Shown piece after piece: positions 1 through 8,478 of a stretch of 64,000 nt of DNA. The stretch is from the NCBI RefSeq assembly GCF_042662625.1, contig NZ_JBHSXH010000015.1, positions 186,001-250,000 of the forward strand, read 5' to 3'. The DNA comes from Halopelagius fulvigenes (GTDB lineage Archaea; Halobacteriota; Halobacteria; Halobacteriales; Haloferacaceae). The notes below the pieces were generated by a model. The model worked only from the letters and a program-made list of their open reading frames with translations. It was not told the DNA's origin and searched no databases. How positions within the stretch are numbered: position 1 is the stretch's first letter; the number at the start of each line of letters is the position of its first letter. The translations under genes were made by a program, and so were the position numbers.

Positions 1-412
1 CGGAAACGTCCCGGCGGTCATCTTGCGGGCGCGAGACGAGTACCTCCCCATCATCATCACCACCGACCAGGCGCAGGCCATCCAACTGTCGCTGTCGGGC
101 GAACCGTTCGAGCGACCGTTGACGCACGACTTGCTCGTGGAGATGATAACGGAGTTCGGCGGCGCGATAGACACCATCAGAATCGACGACCTCTCCGACG
201 GGACGTTCTACGCGAAGATAGACGCCGAACGCTACGAGGACGGCGAACCGCGGAAGTTCGTGTTCGACGCCCGACCCAGCGACGCGGTGGCCCTCGCGGT
301 CAGGGTGGACTGCCCCATCCTCGTCTCCGACGAGGTGATGGACGACGCGGGGCAACCGCCGGAGCGATTCGACCTCGGCGAGTCGCCCGGTGACGACGAC
401 TTCGAGTTCTGA
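1..412 (+). CDS. Bifunctional nuclease (DUF151/BFN) domain protein, 5' end outside window
   Basis: The open frame is already coding at the first bases of the window (..NVPAVILRARDEYLPI), so the N-terminus lies upstream and the TTG at 23 is not a credible start. The visible part matches the DUF151/bifunctional nuclease domain: a DEYLPI strand, DQAQAIQLSLSGEPFERPLTHDLL helix, and the hallmark RPSDAVALAVRVDCPILVSDEV segment near the C-terminus, followed by an acidic tail. Homologues in plants and bacteria have reported RNase/DNase activity, but the substrate in archaea is unknown. It stands alone and converges on the thioesterase gene, 6 bases away. Family assignment is good; the cellular role is not known. 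Confidence 0.85.
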   Translation, partial: GNVPAVILRARDEYLPIIITTDQAQAIQLSLSGEPFERPLTHDLLVEMITEFGGAIDTIRIDDLSDGTFYAKIDAERYEDGEPRKFVFDARPSDAVALAVRVDCPILVSDEVMDDAGQPPERFDLGESPGDDDFEF

Positions 413-418
413 ACGACG

Positions 419-880
419 TCAGTTACTCTCCGCGGCCTGTTTCCCCTTCTCGCCGGCGAGCGCTTCGTCCCGGAGGCGTTCGCCCTGCTCGGAACTCACC
501 GTGAGTTCCGGGACGGGCGTCGGTTCCCGCGCGTCGTCGATGGCGACGTAGACGAAGTACGACTCCGTGGTCGGTTCGCGTTCGCCGGTCTGCGGGTCCT
601 CGCGGAACGCCTTCAGTCGCACCTTGACGCTCGTCCGCCCGGCGTCGTAGACGTACGACTGGATGAACACCGTGTCGCCGCGGGGGATCGGCCGGACGAA
701 ATCGACCTGATTCATCCGGGCGGTGACGCACGTCTCGCCCGCGAACCGCATCGCCGAGAGTGCGCCGACGATGTCCATCCACTTCATCACGTTGCCCCCG
801 TGGGCCATGTCGTAGTTGTTCGTGTGGTTCGGTTGGACCAACTGGCGGTTCTCGATGTAGGTGTCCATCAGGTCCGTCAT
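419..880 (-). CDS. Acyl-CoA thioesterase, hotdog fold
   Basis: 153 residues from the ATG at 880 (MTDLMDTYIENRQLVQPNH). Longer upstream frames are Arg/Ser-rich and look non-coding, so this start is preferred. The pattern NHTNNYDMAHGGNVMKWMDIVGALSAMRFAG is the active-site helix of BFIT/YciA-type hotdog thioesterases, with the Asn/His-Gly-Gly region and Asp typical of the family; the central strands (VDFVRPIPRGDTVFIQSYV) also fit. Such enzymes hydrolyse acyl-CoA thioesters in the cytoplasm. Chain-length preference cannot be told. The C-terminus is a charged tail. Divergent from the next gene at 1035, sharing a 154-base gap. Confidence 0.85.
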   Translation of the reverse strand: MTDLMDTYIENRQLVQPNHTNNYDMAHGGNVMKWMDIVGALSAMRFAGETCVTARMNQVDFVRPIPRGDTVFIQSYVYDAGRTSVKVRLKAFREDPQTGEREPTTESYFVYVAIDDAREPTPVPELTVSSEQGERLRDEALAGEKGKQAAESN

Positions 881-1034
881 GTGGAACCGGGTTCTCGCGC
901 CGGAGGGATGAGCGTACCGCCTGTCACGGCGTCGAGGGGTCGTCGCCCGCGGCCCGCCGTCGGCGGACGGACGACGGCGAGTGCGCCGGGGAAGTGCGCC
1001 GGTGCTTATACCTCGCGACGACCAACACCCGCCC

Positions 1035-1493
1035 ATGACGCTCGACGTGGAGACGCCCTCGCCACCGACGCTGAAGTCCGCGGTGGACCCCAACGAGTAC
1101 GACGACACGACCGTCTCGGCCGACGACGACTACAGGCGGGACCAACTCTCGACCCTCCTCCGGGAGGGCGCGTGGGAGGACGCCTTCGAGGAGTGGGCCG
1201 CCGACGCGTCGATGACCGAGGACGAGTGGAACATCGTCACAGACCTCGATCTGGTCTCGCGGTTCGACTTCTTCTGGGACGACTTCGCGGACCGGGTGGG
1301 CTACCACGCGCCGGGCATCCCCGAGGACTGGAAGGAACGGGAGGTCCACCCCGAACTCTCCTCGTGGAAGGAGGTGTCGAGCATCAACGCCGGACTCACC
1401 GAGTTCGGGCAACTCGTCTGCGAGGTGCTGAAAGAGGAGTACATCACGTGGGAGTCGGAGTACGAAGCGCCGGACGACCTGCCCGACTTCTGA
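1035..1493 (+). CDS. Conserved haloarchaeal hypothetical protein
   Basis: 152 residues, very acidic, rich in Trp and Phe (FEEWAADA, DFFWDDFADRV, EDWKEREVHPELSSWKE). No signal peptide or membrane segment. I do not recognise a functional family. The ATG at 1035 is chosen because a TATA-like box (GCTTATAC, about 1001-1008) lies about 27-30 bases upstream, which fits a leaderless transcript. Codon use is typical of the neighbours, so it is very likely a real gene. Downstream, 45 bases separate it from the convergent glutaredoxin-like gene. Confidence 0.75.
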   Translation: MTLDVETPSPPTLKSAVDPNEYDDTTVSADDDYRRDQLSTLLREGAWEDAFEEWAADASMTEDEWNIVTDLDLVSRFDFFWDDFADRVGYHAPGIPEDWKEREVHPELSSWKEVSSINAGLTEFGQLVCEVLKEEYITWESEYEAPDDLPDF

Positions 1494-1538
1494 CCGTCGG
1501 CGTCCGACGGCCCGACTGCCGCGCCCGTCCGCCGACGC

Positions 1539-1802
1539 TCACTCGTAGTGGAGTTCGAGGTAGCCGACGATTTCGTCCGCCTCGTACACCGCCTCCTCGC
1601 GTTCCCTGTCGAGGAGGAACGGAATCTGGTCCTCGCCGCCGATGGCGGTCAGTTCGCCGTGCGTCTGTTCGTTCTTCACGTCGCCGCCCTCGTGACCCGG
1701 CAGTCGGGGGTTGTGAATCACGTAGGAGACGCCCAAGTCGGTGAGTTTGCTCCGAACGTCCTCGCTGTACGGACAGCCCTCCGCCTGATACAGTTCGAGC
1801 AT
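1539..1802 (-). CDS. Glutaredoxin-like thiol protein
   Basis: 87 residues beginning MLELYQAEGCPYSEDVRSKL. The CPYS redox motif (Cys10, with Ser in place of the second Cys) places it in the monothiol-type glutaredoxin/GST-N fold. The cis-Pro strand (GGEDQIPFLL) and the C-terminal helix (EADEIVGYLELHY) are also present, so the domain is complete. Likely a cytoplasmic thiol-disulfide or glutathione/gamma-glutamylcysteine-linked protein; haloarchaea use gamma-glutamylcysteine, so that is the more likely cofactor. A TATA-like CACTTGAG lies about 27 bases upstream of the start. Confidence 0.85.
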   Translation of the reverse strand: MLELYQAEGCPYSEDVRSKLTDLGVSYVIHNPRLPGHEGGDVKNEQTHGELTAIGGEDQIPFLLDREREEAVYEADEIVGYLELHYE

Positions 1803-1954
1803 TACGCCCCGTCGTTGGCCCTCGCGTCACTCAAGTGTCGTCGCCGGAGTCGAGAACGACCGGCGCGGTGGACAGTCCGCTCCGGGCGTCTACCCTACAC
1901 GGGAGAATTACCATTCTATACGGACTTAAGACTCTGCGGGCGACAGTACCGACG

Positions 1955-2554
1955 ATGCGCCGCAGAGCCCTCCTCTCCGCAACCGCCGTCGCCGGAACTG
2001 CCGCCCTCTCGGGATGTCTCGGGGACGTCCGCCGCGAACTGAGCGGGCAGATACTCGCCCGCCACGCGAGTGCGACGCTTCGCCCCGCCGAAGAGCAGTG
2101 GGTCGTCGGCGGTCTGTCGGCCGAGACGAACGAGTACGCTCGCGCCGTCCTCTTCACCGAATCTCCGCCGCGCGACGCCGACCTGTTCACCGACGACTAC
2201 CCCCGGAAGGAGGAGTCGTTCGACAACGAGGTGCTGAACGGGGACTACGAGAACGGCTTTACGCTCCTCTACGAGGTGAAGATGCCGGCCGAGGACGCGT
2301 TCGTCGCACTTCCGCGGAGTACCTCGGGCGCGGAGTGGACCGGGTGGTCCGCGGCGACGCTTCCGATGGAGATGTCCCGGTACGAGGAGTCCCGCCTCAC
2401 CGAGGCCGAACGCGAGGCGGACGAACTCGTCGCCATCTCGGTGATGTACTACGAGGCCGACCGCGCGCCCTCGCGCGCCGAGGTGACCCTCTCCGACGAG
2501 AGGGGGAACCGGCGAGGCGGGAGTGCGACCGCGACTCCGTGGTCGTCGGCCTGA
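1955..2554 (+). CDS. Secreted lipoprotein, twin-arginine type signal
   Basis: 199 residues. The N-terminus MRRRALLSATAVAGTAALSGCLGD carries basic residues, a hydrophobic stretch and a lipobox (LSGC, Cys21), as expected for haloarchaeal lipoproteins, many of which leave through Tat. The ATG at 1955 is chosen because it gives exactly this signal, whereas the frame open further upstream does not. The mature part is acidic with no recognised enzyme motif (VGGLSAETNEYARAVLFTES is characteristic but not assignable by eye). Likely anchored on the outer face of the membrane. It sits before ileS on the same strand but has no evident functional link. Confidence 0.8.
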   Translation: MRRRALLSATAVAGTAALSGCLGDVRRELSGQILARHASATLRPAEEQWVVGGLSAETNEYARAVLFTESPPRDADLFTDDYPRKEESFDNEVLNGDYENGFTLLYEVKMPAEDAFVALPRSTSGAEWTGWSAATLPMEMSRYEESRLTEAEREADELVAISVMYYEADRAPSRAEVTLSDERGNRRGGSATATPWSSA

Positions 2555-2602
2555 GGCGCGCGGTTCCACGGATTTGATATACGTTCGCGGTTCAGTTCCT
2601 GT

Positions 2603-5600
2603 ATGGACGAAGTCGAAGACCAGTACGCGCCCGAGGACGTCGAGTCCGCGGTCGGGGAGTACTGGGACGAGAACGACGCCTACGAGGCGACGAAGGAGGC
2701 CCACGCCGACGACCCGGCCTTCTTCTTCGTCGACGGCCCGCCGTACACGTCGGGGCAGATGCACCTCGGGACGGCGTGGAACAAGACGCTGAAAGACGCC
2801 GTCATCCGGCACAAGCGCATGACGGGCCACCGGGTCACGGACCGCCCCGGGTACGACATGCACGGCCTCCCCATCGAGGTCAAAGTCGAGGAGGAACTCG
2901 GCTTCGAGACCAAGCGGGACATCGAGGAGTACGGGATGGAGCCGTTCATCGACCGCTGTAAGGAGTTCGCGGTCCGCAACCGCGAGGCGATGGACGACGA
3001 CTTCCAGTCCATCGGCGTGTGGATGGACTGGGAGAACCCCTACCAGACGCTCTCGCCGGAGTACATGGAGGCCGCGTGGTGGGCGTTCCGGCAGGTGAAC
3101 GAGCGCGGACTGGTCGAACAGGGCAAGCGGTCGGTCAACTACTGCCCGCGGTGTCAGACCGCCATCGCCGCGAACGAGGTGGAGTACGACCAGATAGAGT
3201 CGCCCTCCATCTACGTGAAGTTCCCCCTCCGGGACCGAGAGGGGAGCCTCGTCATCTGGACGACGACGCCGTGGACCATCCCCGCGAACACGTTCGTCGC
3301 CGTCGACGGCGAGATGACCTACCAAGCGGTCCGCGCGTGGAAGGGCGGCGACAGCGAGGCGCAGAGCGCCTCGGACGGTTCGAGCGGCGATGAGCCGCGA
3401 GAAAGCGAGGTGCTGTACCTCGCGGAACCGTGCGTCGAGGAGGCCCTGAAGAAGGGCCGCTACGAGGACTACGAGGTCATCGAGGAACTCTCCGGCGAGG
3501 AGATGGTGGGCTGGGAGTACGACCACCCCCTCGCCGACGAACTGAACGCCTACGCCGACTTCGAGGGCGCGGGACAGGTGTACACCGCAGAGTACGTCGA
3601 GGCCGACCGGACGGGCCTCGTCCACTCCGCGCCCGGCCACGGCCAGGAGGACTTCGCCCGCGGGCAGGAACTCGGACTTGACGTGTACGTCCCCGTGGAC
3701 CAACGCGGCGAGTTCACGGACGCCGCCGGGACGTACGCCGGCGAGTTCGTCCGCGACGCGAACCCCGCCATCGTCGAGGACTTGGAGGACGCCGGGTATC
3801 TGCTCTACTCCGGCGAACACGAACACCGCTACGGCCACTGTTGGCGGTGCGACACGGACATCATCTTCCTCGCCACCGACCAGTGGTTCATCACGGTCAC
3901 CGACATCAAAGACGAACTCCTCGACAACATCGAGGAGTCCGAGTGGCACCCGCAGTGGGCGCGCGACAACCGCTTCCGCGACTTCGTCTCCGACGCGCCC
4001 GATTGGAACATCTCCCGGCAGCGCTACTGGGGCATCCCGCTTCCCATCTGGCAGGCCGACGACGGCGACTTCGTCGTCGTGGGGACGCGCGAGGAACTCG
4101 CCGAACGCGCCGACCAGGACGTGGACCCCGAGGAACTCGACTTACACCGCCCGTCGGTGGACCCCATCACCATCACCGAGGACGGCAAGACGTACGAACG
4201 CGTCCCCGACGTGTTCGACGTCTGGATAGACTCCTCCGTCGCGACGTGGGGCACCCTCGACTACCCGAGCGAGGAGGAGGCGTACGAGGAACTGTGGCCC
4301 GCGGACCTCATCGTCGAGGCGCACGACCAGACCCGCGGGTGGTTCTGGTCGCAACTCGGCATGTCCACCGCGGCGACGGGCGAGAGTCCGTACGACGAGG
4401 TGGTCATGCACGGGTTCGCCAACGACGAGAACGGGCGGAAGATGTCGAAGTCGCTCGGGAACATCGTCACGCCCGAGGAGGCCATCGAACGCGCCGGGCG
4501 CGACCCCCTCCGCGCGTACCTCCTCAGCCACGACCAACAGGGGACGGACCTCTCGTTCGAGTGGGACGGCCTCGCGGACATGCAGTCCTCGCTCAACATC
4601 TTCTGGAACGTCTTCCGCTTCCCGCTCCCGTACATGGACTTAGACGGCTACGACCCCGCGGAGGCCGACCTGTCCGCGGGCGAACTCTCCGTCGTCGACG
4701 AGTGGGTGCTGTCGCGCCTGCAGACCGTGAAAGCGGACGTCGCCGACGCGTGGGACGACTACGAGGTCCACGACGCCCTGAACGCCGTCTTGGACTTCGT
4801 GACGCAGGACGTCTCGCGCTTCTACGTGAAGGCCATCCGCGAGCGGATGTGGGAGGAGGAGGACTCCGACTCCAAGCGCGGCGCGTACGCGACGCTCTCG
4901 ACGGTGTTGCAGGAGACGGTGCGCCTCGTCGCGCCCTTCACCCCCTACGTCGCCGAGCGGATGTACCAGATTCTCGACGGCACCGAGACGACGGTGCACG
5001 CCTTGGACTACCCGACGGTGGACGAGGAGTGGCGCGACGAGGAACTTGAACGCCACATGGCCGTCCTCCGGAGCGTCGAGGAGGCCGCCGCCAACGCCCG
5101 CCAACAGGGCGGCCGAAAACTGCGGTGGCCCGTCCCGCGCGTCGTCGTCGCCACCGAGGACGACGAGGTGGCCGAGGCCGTCGAGGCCCTCTCGGACCTC
5201 CTCGGGGAACGGGTGAACGCCCGCGAACTCCGCGTCGTCGAGGCGTTCGACGAACTGGTCGAACGCGCCGAACCGCAGATGGGCGTCATCGGCCCCGAGT
5301 TCGGCGCGGACGCCCAGAAGGTGATGGAGGCCGTGAAGGGCCGCACCCGCGAGGAAGTCGAGTCCGGCGTCGAAGTCGACGGCGAGACGTACGACCTCAC
5401 CGACGAGATGGTCGAGTACGCCGCCGAACCGCCGGAGAACATCTCCGAGGCGGAGTTCGAAGGGGGGGCCGTCTACGTCGATACCTCCCTCACCGAGGAC
5501 ATCGAAGCCGAGGGGTACGCCCGCGACGTCATCCGCCGCGTGCAGGAGATGCGCAAGCAACTCGACTTAGACGTCGAGGAGGAGATCCACGCGAGCATCG

Positions 5601-5785
5601 ACGTGGCCGACGACCGAATCGCCGAACTCGTAGACCGCCACCGGGAGTTCATCGCCGAGGAGACGCGGACCGCCGCGTACGTCGAGGAGGACGCCGACAT
5701 GGACCTCGTAGAGGAGTGGGACGTCGAGGGCGTCGCCGTCACCATCGGCATCGAACGACTCGAAACCGAACAGACCGCGCAGTAA
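2603..5785 (+). CDS. ileS: Isoleucine--tRNA ligase
   Basis: 1060 residues, full length for a class I IleRS. It charges tRNA-Ile with isoleucine in the cytoplasm. The HIGH signature is HLGT (54-57) and KMSKS is at 613-617. The CP1 editing domain lies between them (WTTTPWTIPANTFVAV and the GHGQEDFARG segment). The anticodon-binding region follows, then the C-terminal domain seen in archaeal enzymes. A Ser/Glu-rich stretch at about residues 251-270 interrupts the editing domain and is coded by two DNA palindromes (see findings). A TATA-like TTTGATATACG lies about 30 bases before the ATG. Monocistronic by spacing. Confidence 0.98.
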   Translation: MDEVEDQYAPEDVESAVGEYWDENDAYEATKEAHADDPAFFFVDGPPYTSGQMHLGTAWNKTLKDAVIRHKRMTGHRVTDRPGYDMHGLPIEVKVEEELGFETKRDIEEYGMEPFIDRCKEFAVRNREAMDDDFQSIGVWMDWENPYQTLSPEYMEAAWWAFRQVNERGLVEQGKRSVNYCPRCQTAIAANEVEYDQIESPSIYVKFPLRDREGSLVIWTTTPWTIPANTFVAVDGEMTYQAVRAWKGGDSEAQSASDGSSGDEPRESEVLYLAEPCVEEALKKGRYEDYEVIEELSGEEMVGWEYDHPLADELNAYADFEGAGQVYTAEYVEADRTGLVHSAPGHGQEDFARGQELGLDVYVPVDQRGEFTDAAGTYAGEFVRDANPAIVEDLEDAGYLLYSGEHEHRYGHCWRCDTDIIFLATDQWFITVTDIKDELLDNIEESEWHPQWARDNRFRDFVSDAPDWNISRQRYWGIPLPIWQADDGDFVVVGTREELAERADQDVDPEELDLHRPSVDPITITEDGKTYERVPDVFDVWIDSSVATWGTLDYPSEEEAYEELWPADLIVEAHDQTRGWFWSQLGMSTAATGESPYDEVVMHGFANDENGRKMSKSLGNIVTPEEAIERAGRDPLRAYLLSHDQQGTDLSFEWDGLADMQSSLNIFWNVFRFPLPYMDLDGYDPAEADLSAGELSVVDEWVLSRLQTVKADVADAWDDYEVHDALNAVLDFVTQDVSRFYVKAIRERMWEEEDSDSKRGAYATLSTVLQETVRLVAPFTPYVAERMYQILDGTETTVHALDYPTVDEEWRDEELERHMAVLRSVEEAAANARQQGGRKLRWPVPRVVVATEDDEVAEAVEALSDLLGERVNARELRVVEAFDELVERAEPQMGVIGPEFGADAQKVMEAVKGRTREEVESGVEVDGETYDLTDEMVEYAAEPPENISEAEFEGGAVYVDTSLTEDIEAEGYARDVIRRVQEMRKQLDLDVEEEIHASIDVADDRIAELVDRHREFIAEETRTAAYVEEDADMDLVEEWDVEGVAVTIGIERLETEQTAQ
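3355..3398 (+). repeat. Palindromic insertion coded in frame within ileS
   Basis: Two inverted repeats lie inside the ileS reading frame: CGAGGCGC-aga-GCGCCTCG at 3355-3373 and GCGGC-gatga-GCCGC at 3384-3398. They encode a low-complexity acidic/Ser segment in the CP1 editing domain. The reading frame is kept. It resembles a coding palindromic element that has inserted, though a simple species-specific loop is also possible. Confidence 0.5.
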
Positions 5786-5961
5786 CTCTCTTCCGCCTCG
5801 TCGGCGTTCGGGCGGTATCCGCTCGGCGTCCGGTCGGTTCGACCGAGCGATTCGTCGCCGTGCGGCCGTCAGACGCGAAGCGGTCCCCAGTTTTCGCGGC
5901 CGACGCCGACGTCCCTCTCACGAACACTTTTGCCGTCTTCGGACATCTATCACGATGCACT

Positions 5962-6957
5962 ATGAAGAAACTCATCAACGACCCGTCCGACTACGTGGAC
6001 GAGATGTTGGACGGCATGGTGGCGGCGTACCCCGATAGGCTCCGGCGGTTGGAGGGGACGAAGGTGCTGGTACGCGCCGACGGCCCCGTCGAGGGGAAGG
6101 TGGCCGTCGTCTCCGGCGGCGGGAGCGGTCACGAACCGACGCACGCCGGATTCATCGGCGACGGGATGCTCGACGGGGCGGCGTCCGGCGAGGTGTTCAC
6201 CTCCCCGACGGCGAACGAACTCGACGAGATGGTGCAGGCCGCCGACGCCGGCGAGGGCGTCCTCTGCGTCGTCAAGAACTACGAGGGCGACGTGATGAAC
6301 TTCGACACGGCGGCCGAGATGGCCGACATGGAGGGCGTCGAGGTCGAACAGGTCGTCGTCAACGACGACGTGGCCGTCGAGGACTCCCTGTACACCTCCG
6401 GTCGCCGCGGCGTTGCGGGCACCATCTTCGTCCACAAGGTCGCCGGCGCGAAGGCTGCCGAGGGCGGCAGTTTAGAGGAGGTAAAGGAGGTCGCGGAGAA
6501 GGCCATCGACAACGTGCGGACGATGGGGATGGCGCTCACGTCGTGTATCACCCCCGAGAAGGGCGAGGAGACGTTCGACCTCGGCGAGGACGAGATCGAA
6601 CTCGGCATCGGCATCCACGGCGAACCCGGCACCGAGCGCACCGACCTGATGAGCGCCGACGAGGTGGCCGAACACCTCACGACGAACGTCCTCGACGACC
6701 TGGAGGTCGAAGACGGAGAGGAAGTCGTCGTCATGGTCAACGGGATGGGCGGGACGCCCCTCTCGGAACTGTTCATCGTCAACCGGAAAGTGCAGGAAAT
6801 CGTCTCGGACCGCGGACTCGACGTGTGGGACACGTGGGTCGGCGACTACATGACCTCCCTCGACATGGAGGGCTGTTCGGTGACCGTCCTCCGCGTGGAC
6901 GACGAACTGAAAGAGCTGCTGGAAGCGAGCGTCGATACGCCCGCCCTGAAGCGCTGA
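5962..6957 (+). CDS. dhaK: Dihydroxyacetone kinase subunit DhaK
   Basis: 331 residues. Binds dihydroxyacetone covalently as a hemiaminal and presents it for phosphorylation by DhaL, giving DHAP. Diagnostic segments are VSGGGSGHEPTHAGFIGDGMLDGA (substrate pocket) and GIHGEPG with the hemiaminal-forming His at about residue 219. The C-terminal WVGDYMTSLDMEGCSVTVL is typical. The ATG at 5962 gives the normal family N-terminus (MKKLINDP). First of dhaK-dhaL-dhaM; an 82-base gap precedes dhaL. The promoter region 5786-5961 contains ACTTTTGCC about 30 bases before the start. Confidence 0.97.
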   Translation: MKKLINDPSDYVDEMLDGMVAAYPDRLRRLEGTKVLVRADGPVEGKVAVVSGGGSGHEPTHAGFIGDGMLDGAASGEVFTSPTANELDEMVQAADAGEGVLCVVKNYEGDVMNFDTAAEMADMEGVEVEQVVVNDDVAVEDSLYTSGRRGVAGTIFVHKVAGAKAAEGGSLEEVKEVAEKAIDNVRTMGMALTSCITPEKGEETFDLGEDEIELGIGIHGEPGTERTDLMSADEVAEHLTTNVLDDLEVEDGEEVVVMVNGMGGTPLSELFIVNRKVQEIVSDRGLDVWDTWVGDYMTSLDMEGCSVTVLRVDDELKELLEASVDTPALKR

Positions 6958-7039
6958 TCCGATTCGTCACGAACCGCGGACTTTTTCGGAGACTGACCGA
7001 CAGCGTAGTTTCAAGCCGCCGGCGTCCGTCTATCGGTGT

Positions 7040-7750
7040 ATGGCTGACGAATCCGTTCAACGCGAGGCACTCATCGCGGCCGTCGAGAACGTCGCGGCGC
7101 GCATCGAGGAGGAGAAATCGTACCTCACAGACCTCGACTCCGCCATCGGCGACGCCGACCACGGGAACAACATGCACCGCGGGTTTCAGGCCGTCGCCGA
7201 GAAGACCGAGGACTTCGAGGACATGTCGCCCGGCGACATCGTGAAGACGGTGGGGACGACCATCATCGGCAACGTCGGCGGCGCGGCGGGTCCGCTGTAC
7301 GGCGGGTCGCTCATGACCGCGAGTCAGGAACTCGAAGACGGCATCACCGCCGAGACGTCCGTGGCGTTCGCGGAGGCGTACCTCGACAAGGTGAAGGACA
7401 GGGGCGACGCCCCCGTCGGCGCGAAGACGATGGTGGACGCGCTCACCCCGGCGGTCCACACGTACAAGAAGTCCGTCGAACAGGACGACTTAGCGCCGCT
7501 GACGGCGTTCGCCAAGGCCGTGGACGCCGCCGAACGCGGCGTCGAGTTCACCGTCCCCATCAAGGCGCTGAAGGGCCGCGCCTCCTTCCTCGATTGGCGG
7601 TCCGTCGGCCACCAGGACCCCGGCGCGACGAGCACGCTCATCATCATGGAGGAGATTCTGAAGACCGCAGAGGAGTACCTCGACGGCGACACCGACGCGG
7701 AAGCGGTCGCCGAGACGGTACCGGACGAGACGCCGGGTGACGACGAATGA
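7040..7750 (+). CDS. dhaL: Dihydroxyacetone kinase ADP-binding subunit DhaL
   Basis: 236 residues. DhaL holds ADP, is rephosphorylated to ATP by DhaM and passes the phosphate to DHA on DhaK. The metal/nucleotide motif is intact: DLDSAIGDADHGNNM (about 31-45), followed by the glycine-rich GNVGGAAGPLYGGSL and the SVGHQDPGATS loop. Length is slightly above the bacterial protein because of an acidic tail. It has its own TATA-like GTTTCAAG about 27 bases upstream, so it may be transcribed from an internal promoter as well as from dhaK. Its stop overlaps the dhaM start by 4 bases (ATGA). Confidence 0.97.
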   Translation: MADESVQREALIAAVENVAARIEEEKSYLTDLDSAIGDADHGNNMHRGFQAVAEKTEDFEDMSPGDIVKTVGTTIIGNVGGAAGPLYGGSLMTASQELEDGITAETSVAFAEAYLDKVKDRGDAPVGAKTMVDALTPAVHTYKKSVEQDDLAPLTAFAKAVDAAERGVEFTVPIKALKGRASFLDWRSVGHQDPGATSTLIIMEEILKTAEEYLDGDTDAEAVAETVPDETPGDDE

Positions 7751-8133
7751 TAGGGCTGGTCGTCGTCTCCCACAGTTCGAAGGCGGCGGAGGGCATCCGC
7801 GACATCGCCGGGCAGATGGGCGGCGGGAAGGCGCGCATCGAAGTCGCCGGCGGCGACGTGGACGGCGGCATCGGAACCGACGCGAACGCCATCAAGGAGG
7901 CCATCGAGGCGGCCGACGACGGCGACGGCGTCGTCGTCCTCGTCGATCTGGGGAGCGCCGTGATGAACACCGAACTCGCGTTCGAGATGACCGACGTGGA
8001 GGCGGAGATAGCCGACGCGCCCGTGTTGGAGGGTGCGCTCAACGCGGCCGTCGAATCCACGAGCAAGAAGGCGACGCTCGACTCGGTCGTCTCCTCGGCG
8101 GAGGACGCGCGCGACTACCGCAAAACCGACTGA
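7747..8133 (+). CDS. dhaM: PTS-dependent DHA kinase phosphotransferase subunit DhaM
   Basis: 128 residues, the EIIA-like mannose-family domain only. Starts MIGLVVVSHSS, with the phosphoryl-accepting His9, and contains the conserved VVLVDLGSAVMNTELA segment. Unlike E. coli DhaM (a fusion of EIIA, HPr and a truncated EI), this is a single domain, so it must get phosphate from separate EI and HPr proteins; both are encoded in this window (ptsI at 58981, HPr at 58708 and 8147). Translationally coupled to dhaL by ATGA overlap. Converges on ptsH2, 13 bases away. Confidence 0.95.
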   Translation: MIGLVVVSHSSKAAEGIRDIAGQMGGGKARIEVAGGDVDGGIGTDANAIKEAIEAADDGDGVVVLVDLGSAVMNTELAFEMTDVEAEIADAPVLEGALNAAVESTSKKATLDSVVSSAEDARDYRKTD

Positions 8134-8146
8134 GCGGTTTTCGACT

Positions 8147-8413
8147 CTACTCGCCGTCTTCGGGCGTCGTGAGCACTTCTTCGAGGGCGTCCAGCGCCGC
8201 CTCGGCGTCCTCGCCCTCGGCGGTGAGAACCACCTCGTCGCCGTGTCCCGCGCCGAGACCGGTGACCGCGAGCATGCTCCGGGCGTCCACTCTGTCGCCG
8301 TCCGGGGGACCGACCGTCACGTCCGCGTCGAACTCGTTTGCCGTCTCGACGAACTTCGAGGCCGGGCGCGCGTGCAGACCCGCCTCCGGGACGATTGTGA
8401 CCGTTCGTTCCAT
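8147..8413 (-). CDS. ptsH2: Phosphocarrier protein HPr, second copy
   Basis: 88 residues. GLHARPAS carries the phosphorylated His14. The Ser equivalent to bacterial HPr Ser46 is present (ARSMLAVTGLG). It is very similar to the HPr at 58708, including an almost identical C-terminal half (GEDAEAALDALEE). It lies 65 bases after the glpK-membrane protein pair on the same strand and converges on dhaM. A TATA-like CTAAAC box (8436-8441, read on the minus strand) is about 25 bases from its start, so it may also have its own promoter. Probable phosphate donor to DhaM. Confidence 0.95.
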   Translation of the reverse strand: MERTVTIVPEAGLHARPASKFVETANEFDADVTVGPPDGDRVDARSMLAVTGLGAGHGDEVVLTAEGEDAEAALDALEEVLTTPEDGE

Positions 8414-8478
8414 ACTCCCCGTTCAGAGCCTGCGACTAAACGGTTACCGATGCGTACAAAAATAGATGGGAATCCGGC

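Noticed and set aside
1916..3949. A 677-codon open frame antisense to ileS
   Set aside because: It lies opposite a certain gene, is rich in Arg, Val, His and Gly as expected for the complement of acidic high-G+C coding DNA, and has no recognisable motif.
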